DNA of 12,079 nucleotides, from contig JAEWRF010000149.1 of the NCBI GenBank assembly GCA_023460155.1, positions 1-12,079 on the forward strand, read 5' to 3'. The position numbers and the translations under genes were made by a program. Position 1 is the stretch's first letter. Each line of letters starts with the position of its first letter. Shown here piece by piece: positions 1 to 6,076 of this stretch. Source of the stretch: Bacillota bacterium (lineage in GTDB: Bacteria > Bacillota > Clostridia > Oscillospirales > Acutalibacteraceae). The notes beneath the pieces were generated by a model that was not told the DNA's origin, searched no databases, and worked only from the letters and a program-made list of their open reading frames with translations.

Positions 1-2
1 AC

Positions 3-707
3 GAAAAGCAGAACCCCTCCATGTTTCTCCCGTTTGAGAAAGGGGAGGGCGAGCCGTTCTGCGTTCTGCGAAGGATTGAGCCGGAGCGTTTTTCGGAGCT
101 GCACGCCTATGCGAAAAGCCGGGGCGCGACACTGAACGACCTGCTGCTTGCCGCGTATTTCCGGGCGCATCACACGCTGACGGGATGCCCGAAGCTGGTG
201 CTGCCCTGCCCCGTGGACGCGCGCAAATATCTTCCGGAGGCTTTCCAATGCGGGGTCTGCAATCTGACAAGCAGCTATATGGTTCGCCTCTCGGTGGGGG
301 AGAACGATTCGTTCGACAAAACCCTGAGAGCGGTCTCCGAGCAGATGACCGCCCAGAAAAACAGCATTGCCAGTTTGAAGGGCCCGCTTCTGCTCGATCT
401 TCTGTTCCGCATGCTCCCCTATTCCGCGACCCGGAGCATGTTCTTTAAAACCTTCTATATCCCGTTCATTTCCTTTACGAATATCGGGGTGCTAAAGCCG
501 GAGCTCCTGCGGTTCGGACGAACCGAAACCGCGGATGCCTACCTGACCACCGCTGTGAAAAAGGCCCCGCTGTTTCAGGTTTCGGTGTCCTCTTTCGCCG
601 GGCGCTGCACGCTTTCCAGCAATATGGAGGGGTCGCAGCAGAACCGGCTGGTCGTGGAATCTTTTTATGATCTCTTGTTCAAGGAACTTGACGCGCTGAA
701 GGCATAG
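3..707 (+). CDS. Acyltransferase / condensation-fold protein, 3' part (5' end outside window)
   Basis: The reading frame is open from the left edge and ends at TAG 705-707, so about 234 residues of the C-terminal part are visible; the ATG at 21 is probably internal. The visible part resembles the second half of the chloramphenicol acetyltransferase-like fold shared by alcohol acetyltransferases, wax ester synthases and non-ribosomal condensation domains. Supporting stretches are 'PVDARKYLP' followed by 'NLTSSYMVRL', which looks like a core strand and bridging region, and 'FISFTNIGVL' near the end, like the conserved NxG strand before the last helix. The catalytic HHxxxD motif would lie upstream and cannot be checked. 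Full-length relatives are roughly 400-450 residues, so about half is missing. The substrate is unknown. A hairpin follows the stop within 25 bases, so this is the last gene of its transcript. Family assignment rests on fold-level resemblance only. Confidence 0.6.
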   Translation, partial: EKQNPSMFLPFEKGEGEPFCVLRRIEPERFSELHAYAKSRGATLNDLLLAAYFRAHHTLTGCPKLVLPCPVDARKYLPEAFQCGVCNLTSSYMVRLSVGENDSFDKTLRAVSEQMTAQKNSIASLKGPLLLDLLFRMLPYSATRSMFFKTFYIPFISFTNIGVLKPELLRFGRTETADAYLTTAVKKAPLFQVSVSSFAGRCTLSSNMEGSQQNRLVVESFYDLLFKELDALKA

Positions 708-729
708 CACAAATAAGAGCTTGAATAAG

Positions 730-769
730 TCACCCCGCCGGGGGAAATCTACCGGCGAGGTGATTTTTT
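730..769 (+). terminator. Hairpin plus T6 after the acyltransferase gene
   Basis: The arms are TCACCCCGCCGG (730-741) and CCGGCGAGGTGA (752-763), 12 positions with one C/A mismatch and a 10-base loop. Six T follow (764-769). This is a standard intrinsic terminator, except that its 3' arm carries GAGGTGA, a good ribosome-binding site six bases before the ATG at 770. Confidence 0.75.
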
Positions 770-904
770 ATGCCCAAAGACAGCCAGCCGGATAACAAAT
801 CCGCGCGCAAGGAAAAATCAAACGGCCAGACTCCTCTGACCCGAGAGAACCAGAATCAGAACCGGAACGCAAAGAAGCAGTCCGCCGAAAAGAACGATGT
901 GTGA
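770..904 (+). CDS. Small charged hypothetical protein, 44 aa
   Basis: The ATG is preceded by GAGGTGA (757-763) at good spacing, and the frame runs 44 codons to TGA 902-904. The product begins MPKDSQPDNKSARKEK and is almost entirely Lys, Arg, Asn, Gln, Asp, Glu, Ser and Pro, with no hydrophobic core, so it is probably disordered. From memory its 'TPLTRENQNQNRNAKKQ' tail faintly resembles the C-terminus of minor spore proteins such as SspO, but that is too weak to name it. It lies 12 bases upstream of another tiny ORF of similar character. The ribosome-binding site sits inside the preceding terminator hairpin and no sigma-A promoter is visible between the hairpin and the previous gene, so how it is transcribed is unclear. 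It may not be a real gene. Confidence 0.45.
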   Translation: MPKDSQPDNKSARKEKSNGQTPLTRENQNQNRNAKKQSAEKNDV

Positions 905-916
905 GGGGGAGCGAAA

Positions 917-1069
917 ATGGCAAAAGCGGGCATGAGACGGCCGGATCCGAAGGAGCCCCACGGGACCGAGAGCAACCATATTTCGCATTTCCCCAAGAAC
1001 GATCGTCCGCCGGTGCCGGAGCTTCAGGGAAAGGCAAAGCACACCAAAGAAAGAGCAACGCCCAAATAA
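917..1069 (+). CDS. Small basic hypothetical protein, 50 aa
   Basis: GAGGGGGAG (903-911) is a strong ribosome-binding site before the ATG at 917. The frame is 50 codons, ending at TAA 1067-1069, two bases into a perfect terminator stem. The product starts MAKAGMRRPDPKEPHG and contains 'PPVPELQGKAKHTKERA'. It is rich in Lys, Arg, Pro and His, has no membrane segment and no cysteine, and looks disordered. Small hydrophilic proteins of this kind are common in Clostridia and some are spore components; that role is only a guess here. It follows the 44-codon ORF by 12 bases and may share its transcript. The good ribosome-binding site and the terminator placed exactly at its stop favour a real gene. 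Confidence 0.6.
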   Translation: MAKAGMRRPDPKEPHGTESNHISHFPKNDRPPVPELQGKAKHTKERATPK

Positions 1070-1103
1070 AAGAATGCCGCGGATTTTTCCGCGGCATTCT
1101 TTA
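1069..1103. terminator. Perfect bidirectional terminator between convergent genes
   Basis: Arms AAAGAATGCCGCGGA (1069-1083) and TCCGCGGCATTCTTT (1088-1102) pair over 15 bp with a TTTT loop. The stem is flanked by A-rich sequence on the left and T-rich on the right, so it can stop the small plus-strand gene and the minus-strand chromate transporter gene, whose stop codon begins at 1106. Confidence 0.85.
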
Positions 1104-1670
1104 TCAGACCAGCAGGTAAAGCACGGCCCCGGCAGCACCGGCGGCGAGAAGCACAAGAATCATATTCGCCTTGAAGCGCCGGAGCACGATAAGGCATACG
1201 GCGAAGATACCGACCGCTTTCCAGTCCACCTGCGCAAGGGCGGAAAGCGCCGGCGTGTCGGTGCCGAAAAACGAGAGCAGCAGAAGAGAGAGACCTGCCG
1301 TCGCGATCAGCGAGACGACGGCAGGGCGCAGGCCGCTGAAAATCCCCTGCATCAGATCCAGACTGCGGTATTTAAAATAGGCATGGCCTACAATCAGGGC
1401 GAGCAGCGCCGTCGGCAGCGCGCAGCCGACCGTGGCGACAACCGCGCCGGGGAATCCGGCGGCACGCATCCCGACGAAGGTGGCGGCATTCAGGGCGATC
1501 GGCCCCGGGGTCATCTGCGAAATGGTTACCACGTCCGTGAATTCCTTCACGGTCAGCCAGTGATGCTGCGTAATGACCTGCTGCTGAATCAGCGGGAGCA
1601 CGGCGTACCCTCCGCCGAAACTGAACAGGCCGATCTGCACAAAACTCCAGAGAAGCTCGAAATAGATCAT
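1104..1670 (-). CDS. chrA: Chromate transporter subunit (short CHR family), second gene of pair
   Basis: This 188-residue membrane protein has a single CHR domain. The family glycine motif is 'FSFGGGYAVLPL' (about residues 16-27), and 'SQMTPGPIALNA' (51-62) carries the Pro-Gly-Pro turn. The rest is hydrophobic helices, ending in a hydrophobic stretch with almost no cytoplasmic tail. CHR proteins expel chromate, or move related oxyanions, across the cytoplasmic membrane. Long ChrA proteins of about 400 residues contain two such domains; here they are two separate genes of about 190 residues each, which together probably form one transporter. The start overlaps the stop of the upstream partner by ATGA (1667-1670), with AGGGGGGAG upstream as ribosome-binding site, so translation is likely coupled. 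The substrate is inferred from the family; many clostridial pairs have no tested function. Confidence 0.9.
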   Translation of the reverse strand: MIYFELLWSFVQIGLFSFGGGYAVLPLIQQQVITQHHWLTVKEFTDVVTISQMTPGPIALNAATFVGMRAAGFPGAVVATVGCALPTALLALIVGHAYFKYRSLDLMQGIFSGLRPAVVSLIATAGLSLLLLSFFGTDTPALSALAQVDWKAVGIFAVCLIVLRRFKANMILVLLAAGAAGAVLYLLV

Positions 1671-2236
1671 GCCTTCGGCTCCCCCCTGCGCTTTTTCAGC
1701 AGCGTGGCGGCAGCGCCCAGAAGGCCGCAGACGAGGATTACGGGGATTACGCCGACCCCGAAGTATACGGCAAAAAAGGAGGCCAGCATCACCGTGATGG
1801 AAAATATGTCCCGCGATTTCAGTACGTCCCAGGCCCCGCCGGCGACGACGTCGGCAATGACGGCCGCGATGCCCGCCTGCATGCCGCGAAGCACGGCGGC
1901 GACCACCCGGTTGGCCTCAAACGCCTGATAGCACACGGTAATGACCGAAATAATGCCAAGCGGCGGCAGCACGGTGGCCAGCAAAGCCGCCAGAGCCCCG
2001 GGAATCCCGGCAAGGCGGTATCCGACGAGGGCGGAAGCGTCCACCGCCATCGGGCCCGGCAGGGTCTGCGAGATGGCGACGATATCCAGCATTTCCGTTT
2101 CGTCCATCCAGTGCAGATCATCTACAAATTTTTTCTTCATAAGAGGAACAATAACATATCCGCCGCCGAATGTGAAAGCGCTGACGGAGAACGTAGCGTT
2201 GAAAAGCAGCCGGTAAAAGTGTATGTCCTTTTTCAT
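1667..2236 (-). CDS. chrA: Chromate transporter subunit (short CHR family), first gene of pair
   Basis: This 189-residue membrane protein has one CHR domain. 'FTFGGGYVIVPL' (about 21-32) and 'SQTLPGPMAVDA' (56-67) match the same motifs in its partner. Long hydrophobic segments follow, and the tail is basic (KKRR). I chose the ATG at 2236 because it has a G6 ribosome-binding site five bases upstream. An in-frame ATG at 2248 would add four residues (MGGS) but has no properly spaced site. It is the first gene of a two-gene operon read away from the methyltransferase gene. A TATAAT -10 box lies at 2272-2267 on this strand, about 30 bases upstream of the start. No regulator of the ChrB or PadR type is adjacent. 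The function as an oxyanion exporter is inferred from the family. Confidence 0.9.
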   Translation of the reverse strand: MKKDIHFYRLLFNATFSVSAFTFGGGYVIVPLMKKKFVDDLHWMDETEMLDIVAISQTLPGPMAVDASALVGYRLAGIPGALAALLATVLPPLGIISVITVCYQAFEANRVVAAVLRGMQAGIAAVIADVVAGGAWDVLKSRDIFSITVMLASFFAVYFGVGVIPVILVCGLLGAAATLLKKRRGEPKA

Positions 2237-2266
2237 GGAACCCCCCATTCCGCAGATACTTCAATT

Positions 2267-2272
2267 ATTATA
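2267..2272 (-). promoter_or_regulatory. -10 box of the chromate transporter operon
   Basis: The minus strand reads TATAAT at 2272-2267, inside the divergent AT-rich region before the first chrA gene. No convincing -35 is seen 16-18 bases upstream, so this promoter may be weak or activator dependent. Confidence 0.45.
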
Positions 2273-2371
2273 CACCTTTTTTGACCGGGTTTTCTTCCAT
2301 GAAAACCCAATCCCGTATTTCCCTCGGACAAAAAAGTAGCATATGTTACATTCTTTTCGCACGGAAAACGC

Positions 2372-2377
2372 TATAAT
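2372..2377 (+). promoter_or_regulatory. -10 box of the methyltransferase gene
   Basis: TATAAT at 2372-2377 is 36 bases before the methyltransferase ATG, in the 177-base divergent region shared with chrA. The best -35-like element, TTACAT (2346-2351), sits 20 bases upstream, longer than the ideal 17. Confidence 0.5.
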
Positions 2378-2413
2378 AGAATAAACAAGAATCGAGATAA
2401 GGGAGCGAAAAAA

Positions 2414-3184
2414 ATGGCAGACTGGAATTCGGCGCAGTATCTGAAATTTGAGGCGCAGCGCACGCAGCCGGCGATCGACCTCGCGCGGCGGATGGAGCTG
2501 GAAAGCCCGGGGAAAATCGCGGATATCGGCTGCGGGCCCGGCAACAGCACACGTGTGCTCGGGCGGCTTTTCCCACAGGCGGAGATCGTCGGGTTTGACA
2601 GCTCCGAAAACATGCTCGAGCGGGCGCGCCGGGACTGCCCGGAGTTCGCGTTCCGGCTCTGCGACGCATCCAAAGATCTGCCGTCGCTCGGTTCGGACTT
2701 CGACGCGGTATTTTCCAACGCGTGTCTGCAGTGGGTGCCGGATCATCCGAAGCGTCTGCCGGAGCTGCTCGGCATGCTGAAAAAAGGCGGGACCCTCGCC
2801 GTGCAGATTCCGATGAATTTCGAGGAGCCGGTCCACACGATCATCGGCGAGCTTGCGGGATCCCCGAAATGGCGGTCCCGCTTCCCCCGGATGCGGCCCT
2901 TTTACACGCTGACCCCCGGGGAATACTACGAGCTTCTGGCGGATCACGCTTCTTCCTTCGAACTCTGGCAGACCACCTATTTCCACATCCTTCCCTCCCA
3001 CAGGGCAATTCTGGAGTGGTACCGTTCCACGGGTCTGAGGCCGTACCTCGATCTGCTTGAGGAGGACGAGCGGCCGGCCTTTGAAGCCGACTTCCTTGCC
3101 GCCGTGAAAAAGGCCTACCCCGCCCAGCGCGACGGGAATGTAATTTTCCGCTTCCCTCGCTTTTTCTTTACGGCTGTGCGCTGA
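2414..3184 (+). CDS. tam: Trans-aconitate 2-methyltransferase-like SAM methyltransferase
   Basis: This 256-residue class I SAM-dependent methyltransferase aligns along its whole length with what I recall of E. coli Tam, including its start (MADWNSAQYLKF). The SAM-binding loop is 'DIGCGPGNST' (37-46), the acidic residue ending strand 2 is in 'GFDSSENM' (Asp62), and the Tam-like 'NACLQWVPDH' is at 102-111. Further Tam-like stretches are 'QTTYFHILPSHRAILEW' and 'STGLRPYL', which help form the substrate pocket. Tam methylates trans-aconitate, a by-product that inhibits aconitase, in the cytoplasm. Whether this clostridial homologue uses the same acid is not proven. The ATG has AAGGGAG nine bases upstream and a TATAAT box before it. 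No citric acid cycle gene is adjacent. Confidence 0.85.
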   Translation: MADWNSAQYLKFEAQRTQPAIDLARRMELESPGKIADIGCGPGNSTRVLGRLFPQAEIVGFDSSENMLERARRDCPEFAFRLCDASKDLPSLGSDFDAVFSNACLQWVPDHPKRLPELLGMLKKGGTLAVQIPMNFEEPVHTIIGELAGSPKWRSRFPRMRPFYTLTPGEYYELLADHASSFELWQTTYFHILPSHRAILEWYRSTGLRPYLDLLEEDERPAFEADFLAAVKKAYPAQRDGNVIFRFPRFFFTAVR

Positions 3185-3225
3185 TTTTTTTCGGAAGACC
3201 CTGCGGCAAAACGTGCGCTTTATGG

Positions 3226-3231
3226 TATAAT
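3226..3231 (+). promoter_or_regulatory. Extended -10 promoter of the XRE gene
   Basis: TGGTATAAT (3223-3231) is an extended -10 element with a perfect TATAAT hexamer, 26 bases before the ATG at 3258. The -35 region is poor, which fits a promoter relying on the TGn extension. Confidence 0.55.
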
Positions 3232-3257
3232 AAGAGCACAGAAAGGCGGGAACGGGC

Positions 3258-3728
3258 ATGAGCGAAATCGTTACAATTTATACCATAAACTGTTATTCTG
3301 CAGAAAACCCGGAAGAGGAAGGCACAAGCTGCTCCCTTCTGCCGTGGGACGGCCGGATTCCGGGCCGCAGGGGACAGGACGACGGCGGCAGGGAATATGT
3401 GCTGCCCGACGGATATTCTATGGGCGCGGAGGAAGAAACCCTTGCTCCCGCCGTGCTGGGGCCGCAGGGACCCTGTTCGCTGCTGCTGCACGACGGCCGG
3501 CCGCTGCTCATCGACGAGCAGAAGCGGCAGGCATTCCTGGTGGAGCCCGTTAAAAAGATCGCTACTTACCGCACGGCCTGCGGGATGACCCGCGAGGAAC
3601 TGGCGCAAAGGCTGGAGGTCTCGCCGAAAGACCTTTACGAGTGGGAGAATCTTGAAAAGAAACCGGAGTTTTCCGTCCTGGAGCGGATTGCGTCGGTTCT
3701 TGGCTGTAAAATTACGGATTTAAGCTGA
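3258..3728 (+). CDS. XRE-family helix-turn-helix protein with unrecognised N-terminal domain
   Basis: The product has 156 residues in two parts. Residues about 101-155 form a helix-turn-helix of the XRE/Cro type: 'MTREELAQRLEVSPKDLYEWEN' carries the two helices and the turn, and 'FSVLERIASVLGCKITDL' is the usual closing helix. Residues 1-98 match no family I know. This part is acidic and Gly/Pro-rich in the middle and ends in a possible small beta domain ('SLLLHDGRPLLIDE'). Five cysteines are present (12, 25, 73, 108, 150), two of them in the DNA-binding part. The ATG has a modest site (AAGGCGGG) upstream and an extended -10 promoter. It probably binds DNA as a dimer. Its place directly upstream of the suf operon makes it a candidate regulator, but it has its own terminator and there is no direct evidence. 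Confidence 0.7.
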   Translation: MSEIVTIYTINCYSAENPEEEGTSCSLLPWDGRIPGRRGQDDGGREYVLPDGYSMGAEEETLAPAVLGPQGPCSLLLHDGRPLLIDEQKRQAFLVEPVKKIATYRTACGMTREELAQRLEVSPKDLYEWENLEKKPEFSVLERIASVLGCKITDLS

Positions 3729-3735
3729 AATTATG

Positions 3736-3769
3736 ATCCTCCGGCTTGAAAAACCGGAGGATTGCGTTT
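3736..3769 (+). terminator. Hairpin after the XRE gene
   Basis: ATCCTCCGG (3736-3744) pairs with CCGGAGGAT (3754-3762), a perfect 9-bp stem with a 9-base loop. The T-tract is interrupted (TGCGTTT), so termination may be partial. The loop contains the start of the suf -35 element. Confidence 0.65.
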
Positions 3770-3774
3770 ATAAT
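3746..3774 (+). promoter_or_regulatory. Promoter of the suf operon
   Basis: TTGAAA (3746-3751), exactly 17 bases, then TATAAT (3769-3774) is a near-consensus sigma-A promoter. It would start transcription near 3781, leaving a leader of about 80 bases before sufC. The -35 lies in the loop of the upstream terminator. A second extended -10 (TGGTATACT, 3795-3803) may act as a second start. No recognisable IscR or Fur box was found. Confidence 0.7.
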
Positions 3775-3860
3775 AGAATCAATGTACAGTAATTTGGTAT
3801 ACTTTAAGATACAGCGCGGTTGCTTCGAAAGCGGGCAGCCGGCGGAGAGGTGGAAATTTC

Positions 3861-4607
3861 GTGAATCTTCTGGAAGTCAGAAATCTGAAAGTAAGCGTGG
3901 AGGAGAACACCATCCTCGACGGGCTGGACCTTACCGTCGGAAAAGGGGAAGTCCACGTTTTGATGGGTCCGAACGGCGCTGGGAAATCCACGCTGGTCAA
4001 TACGATCATGGGGCATCCGCAGTACCGTGTGGACGGCGGCACCGTCCTGTTCGAGGGGAACGACATTACCCACGTGCCCACCGATGTGCGGGCGAAGGCG
4101 GGGCTGTTCCTTTCGTTCCAGAACCCGGAGGAGGTGCCCGGCATCACGCTGGAAAGCTTTCTGCGTACCTCCCGCGTCGCAGTGACGGGCCAGCCCGTCA
4201 AGCTGTTTGCCTACAAAAAGGAACTTGCGCAGAAGATGGAGGAACTCTCCATGGATGCGGAGTATGCCTCTCGCTACCTGAACGTCGGGTTTTCCGGCGG
4301 AGAGAAAAAGAAATCGGAAATTCTTCAGATGCTGATGCTGAACCCGAAGCTCGCTATCCTCGACGAGACCGATTCCGGTCTTGACGTGGACGCGGTGCGC
4401 ATTGTTTCGCAGGGCGTGGAGAAGTTCCGCACAGCGGAGAATTCGCTCTTAATCATCACCCACAATACGAAAATTCTGGATTATCTGCCGGTGGATTACG
4501 TCCATGTTCTGATGGACGGAAAAATTGTGAAGACCGGCGACCGCTCGCTGATCGACCGGATCAACGAATCGGGCTTTGCACAGCTTGCCGGACAGGCGGC
4601 TGTCTGA
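3861..4607 (+). CDS. sufC: SufC, Fe-S assembly ATPase
   Basis: This 248-residue ABC-type ATPase matches the usual SufC length. Walker A is 'GPNGAGKST' (36-44), the Q-loop lies in 'LSFQNPEEVPG', the ABC signature is 'FSGGEKKK' (144-151), Walker B is 'LAILDETDSGLD' with Asp168 and Glu169, and the H-loop histidine is His201 in 'IITHN'. The signature and 'DETDSGLD' are typical of SufC rather than of transporter ATPases. In the cytoplasm SufC binds SufB and SufD, and its ATP-driven dimerisation opens the complex for cluster assembly. The start is GTG with GAGAGGTGG (3845-3853) seven bases upstream. It is the first gene of a five-gene operon, 18 bases before sufB. Confidence 0.97.
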   Translation: MNLLEVRNLKVSVEENTILDGLDLTVGKGEVHVLMGPNGAGKSTLVNTIMGHPQYRVDGGTVLFEGNDITHVPTDVRAKAGLFLSFQNPEEVPGITLESFLRTSRVAVTGQPVKLFAYKKELAQKMEELSMDAEYASRYLNVGFSGGEKKKSEILQMLMLNPKLAILDETDSGLDVDAVRIVSQGVEKFRTAENSLLIITHNTKILDYLPVDYVHVLMDGKIVKTGDRSLIDRINESGFAQLAGQAAV

Positions 4608-4625
4608 GAAAGCGGAGGGAATAAC

Positions 4626-6047
4626 GTGAGACCGCAAGGCACAGGAAAAACAGCCGTGCAGGAAATCGACCGCACGGTTTACGATATCAAGGACAAGGTA
4701 AATGCCTCTTATCAAGTGCAGCAGGGATTGACCCCTGAAATCGTCCGCGAAATTTCAAAGACGAAGAACGACCCCGAATGGATGCGGGAATTCCGCCTGA
4801 AATCGCTGGAGATCTACAATCGTGCGCCGATGCCCGCATGGGGCCCGCCGCTCGACGAGCTGAATATGGAAAGCATCGTCACGTACATCCGCCCGAACAC
4901 CCAGATGAAGGGGAAATGGACGGAGGTGCCGGACGACATCAAAAACACGTTTGAGCGCCTCGGCATTCCGGAAGCGGAGCGCAAATCGCTCGCGGGCGTC
5001 GGCGCGCAGTACGACTCCGAGGTTGTGTACCACAACGTGCGCGAGGAAGTCCGCCGTCAGGGCGTGATCTATACCGACATGGAGAGCGCCGTGCACGACC
5101 CGGAATACGGGCCGATGGTTCAGGAGCACTTCATGAAGCTGGTGCCGCCGCAGGATCACAAATTCGCGGCGCTGCACGGAGCGGTATGGTCGGGCGGCTC
5201 GTTCGTCTATGTTCCGCCGCATGTGAAGGTGGAAATTCCGCTGCAGTCGTATTTTCGCTTAAATGCTCCGGGCGCCGGTCAGTTTGAACATACGCTGATT
5301 ATCGTCGGCGAAGGCGCGAGCCTTCACTTCATCGAGGGCTGTTCGGCCCCGAAATACAACGTGGCAAACCTGCACGCGGGCTGCGTGGAGCTCTTCGTCG
5401 CGAAGGACGCGCGCCTTCGCTACTCCACCATCGAAAACTGGTCGAAGAACATGTACAACCTGAACACCAAGCGCGCCGTGGTGGAAGCGGGCGGAACCAT
5501 CGAGTGGGTTTCCGGCTCGTTCGGCTCGCACACCTCCTACCTGTACCCGATGAGCATCCTGAAGGGGGAACATTCCCGCATGGAGTTTACGGGCATCACG
5601 TTCGCAGGGAAGGGCCAGTCCCTGGATACCGGGGCCAAGGTGGTGCACGCCGCGCCGCACACTTATTCGAGCATTAACACGAAGTCTATTTCGAAGGACG
5701 GCGGCTGGTGCACCTACCGCAGCGCCGTCAGCATTCTGCCGCAGGCTCACGGCAGCCGTTCCTCCGTTTCGTGCGAATCCCTGATGCTGGACGACATCTC
5801 CCGTTCGGATACGATCCCGGTTATGGATATCCGGAACGACGACGTGGACGTCGGGCATGAGGCGAAAATCGGCCGCATCAGCGACGACGCAATTTTCTAC
5901 CTGATGAGCCGCGGCATTTCGGAGGCTGACGCAAAGGCGATGATCGTCACCGGCTTTGCAGAGCCGATCGCAAAGGAACTTCCGGTGGAATACGCCGTGG
6001 AGATGAACAACCTGATCAAGCTGGAAATGCAGGGTTCCATCGGCTGA
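4626..6047 (+). CDS. sufB: SufB, Fe-S cluster scaffold subunit
   Basis: This 473-residue protein of the SufB/SufD family has the normal SufB length. After an N-terminal helical part ('WMREFRLKSLEIYN'), the beta-helix core begins near 'WSGGSFVYVPPHVKVEIPL'. The C-terminal helical region has 'AIFYLMSRGISEADAKAMIV'. Cysteines in the positions expected for sulfur transfer and cluster assembly are Cys239 ('GCSAPKY') and Cys383 ('VSCESLML'); the first fits E. coli Cys254 and the second Cys405, by motif rather than alignment. SufB receives persulfide from SufS/SufU and forms the nascent Fe-S cluster with SufC and SufD. The start is GTG with GCGGAGGGA upstream. In this operon sufB directly follows sufC, unlike Bacillus, where it is last. 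Confidence 0.97.
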   Translation: MRPQGTGKTAVQEIDRTVYDIKDKVNASYQVQQGLTPEIVREISKTKNDPEWMREFRLKSLEIYNRAPMPAWGPPLDELNMESIVTYIRPNTQMKGKWTEVPDDIKNTFERLGIPEAERKSLAGVGAQYDSEVVYHNVREEVRRQGVIYTDMESAVHDPEYGPMVQEHFMKLVPPQDHKFAALHGAVWSGGSFVYVPPHVKVEIPLQSYFRLNAPGAGQFEHTLIIVGEGASLHFIEGCSAPKYNVANLHAGCVELFVAKDARLRYSTIENWSKNMYNLNTKRAVVEAGGTIEWVSGSFGSHTSYLYPMSILKGEHSRMEFTGITFAGKGQSLDTGAKVVHAAPHTYSSINTKSISKDGGWCTYRSAVSILPQAHGSRSSVSCESLMLDDISRSDTIPVMDIRNDDVDVGHEAKIGRISDDAIFYLMSRGISEADAKAMIVTGFAEPIAKELPVEYAVEMNNLIKLEMQGSIG

Positions 6048-6076
6048 GCGGCAGGAATCGGAAAAGGAGTTACAGA

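Noticed and set aside
702..730. GCATA at 702-706 as a possible forespore sigma-G -35 for the small ORF at 770
   Set aside because: The expected -10 region (724-730, AATAAGT) matches only about four of seven consensus positions, and GCATA lies across the previous stop codon.
1074..1928. 284-codon plus-strand open frame opposite the chromate transporter genes
   Set aside because: It begins within a terminator stem, and its product is Arg/Gln/Gly-rich with no hydrophobic core. The opposite strand has clear membrane-protein genes.
2261..3259. 332-codon open frame on the minus strand opposite the methyltransferase gene
   Set aside because: It is antisense to a well-supported tam-like gene, has low-complexity Arg/Gly/Pro-rich composition and no known domain. 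GC-rich genes often leave such frames open.
3785..3815. Repeat-like TACAG copies and AGTA/TACT dyad near the suf start as an IscR or Fur operator
   Set aside because: The matched halves are only four or five bases long and do not fit the IscR or Fur consensus; chance is likely in AT-rich DNA.
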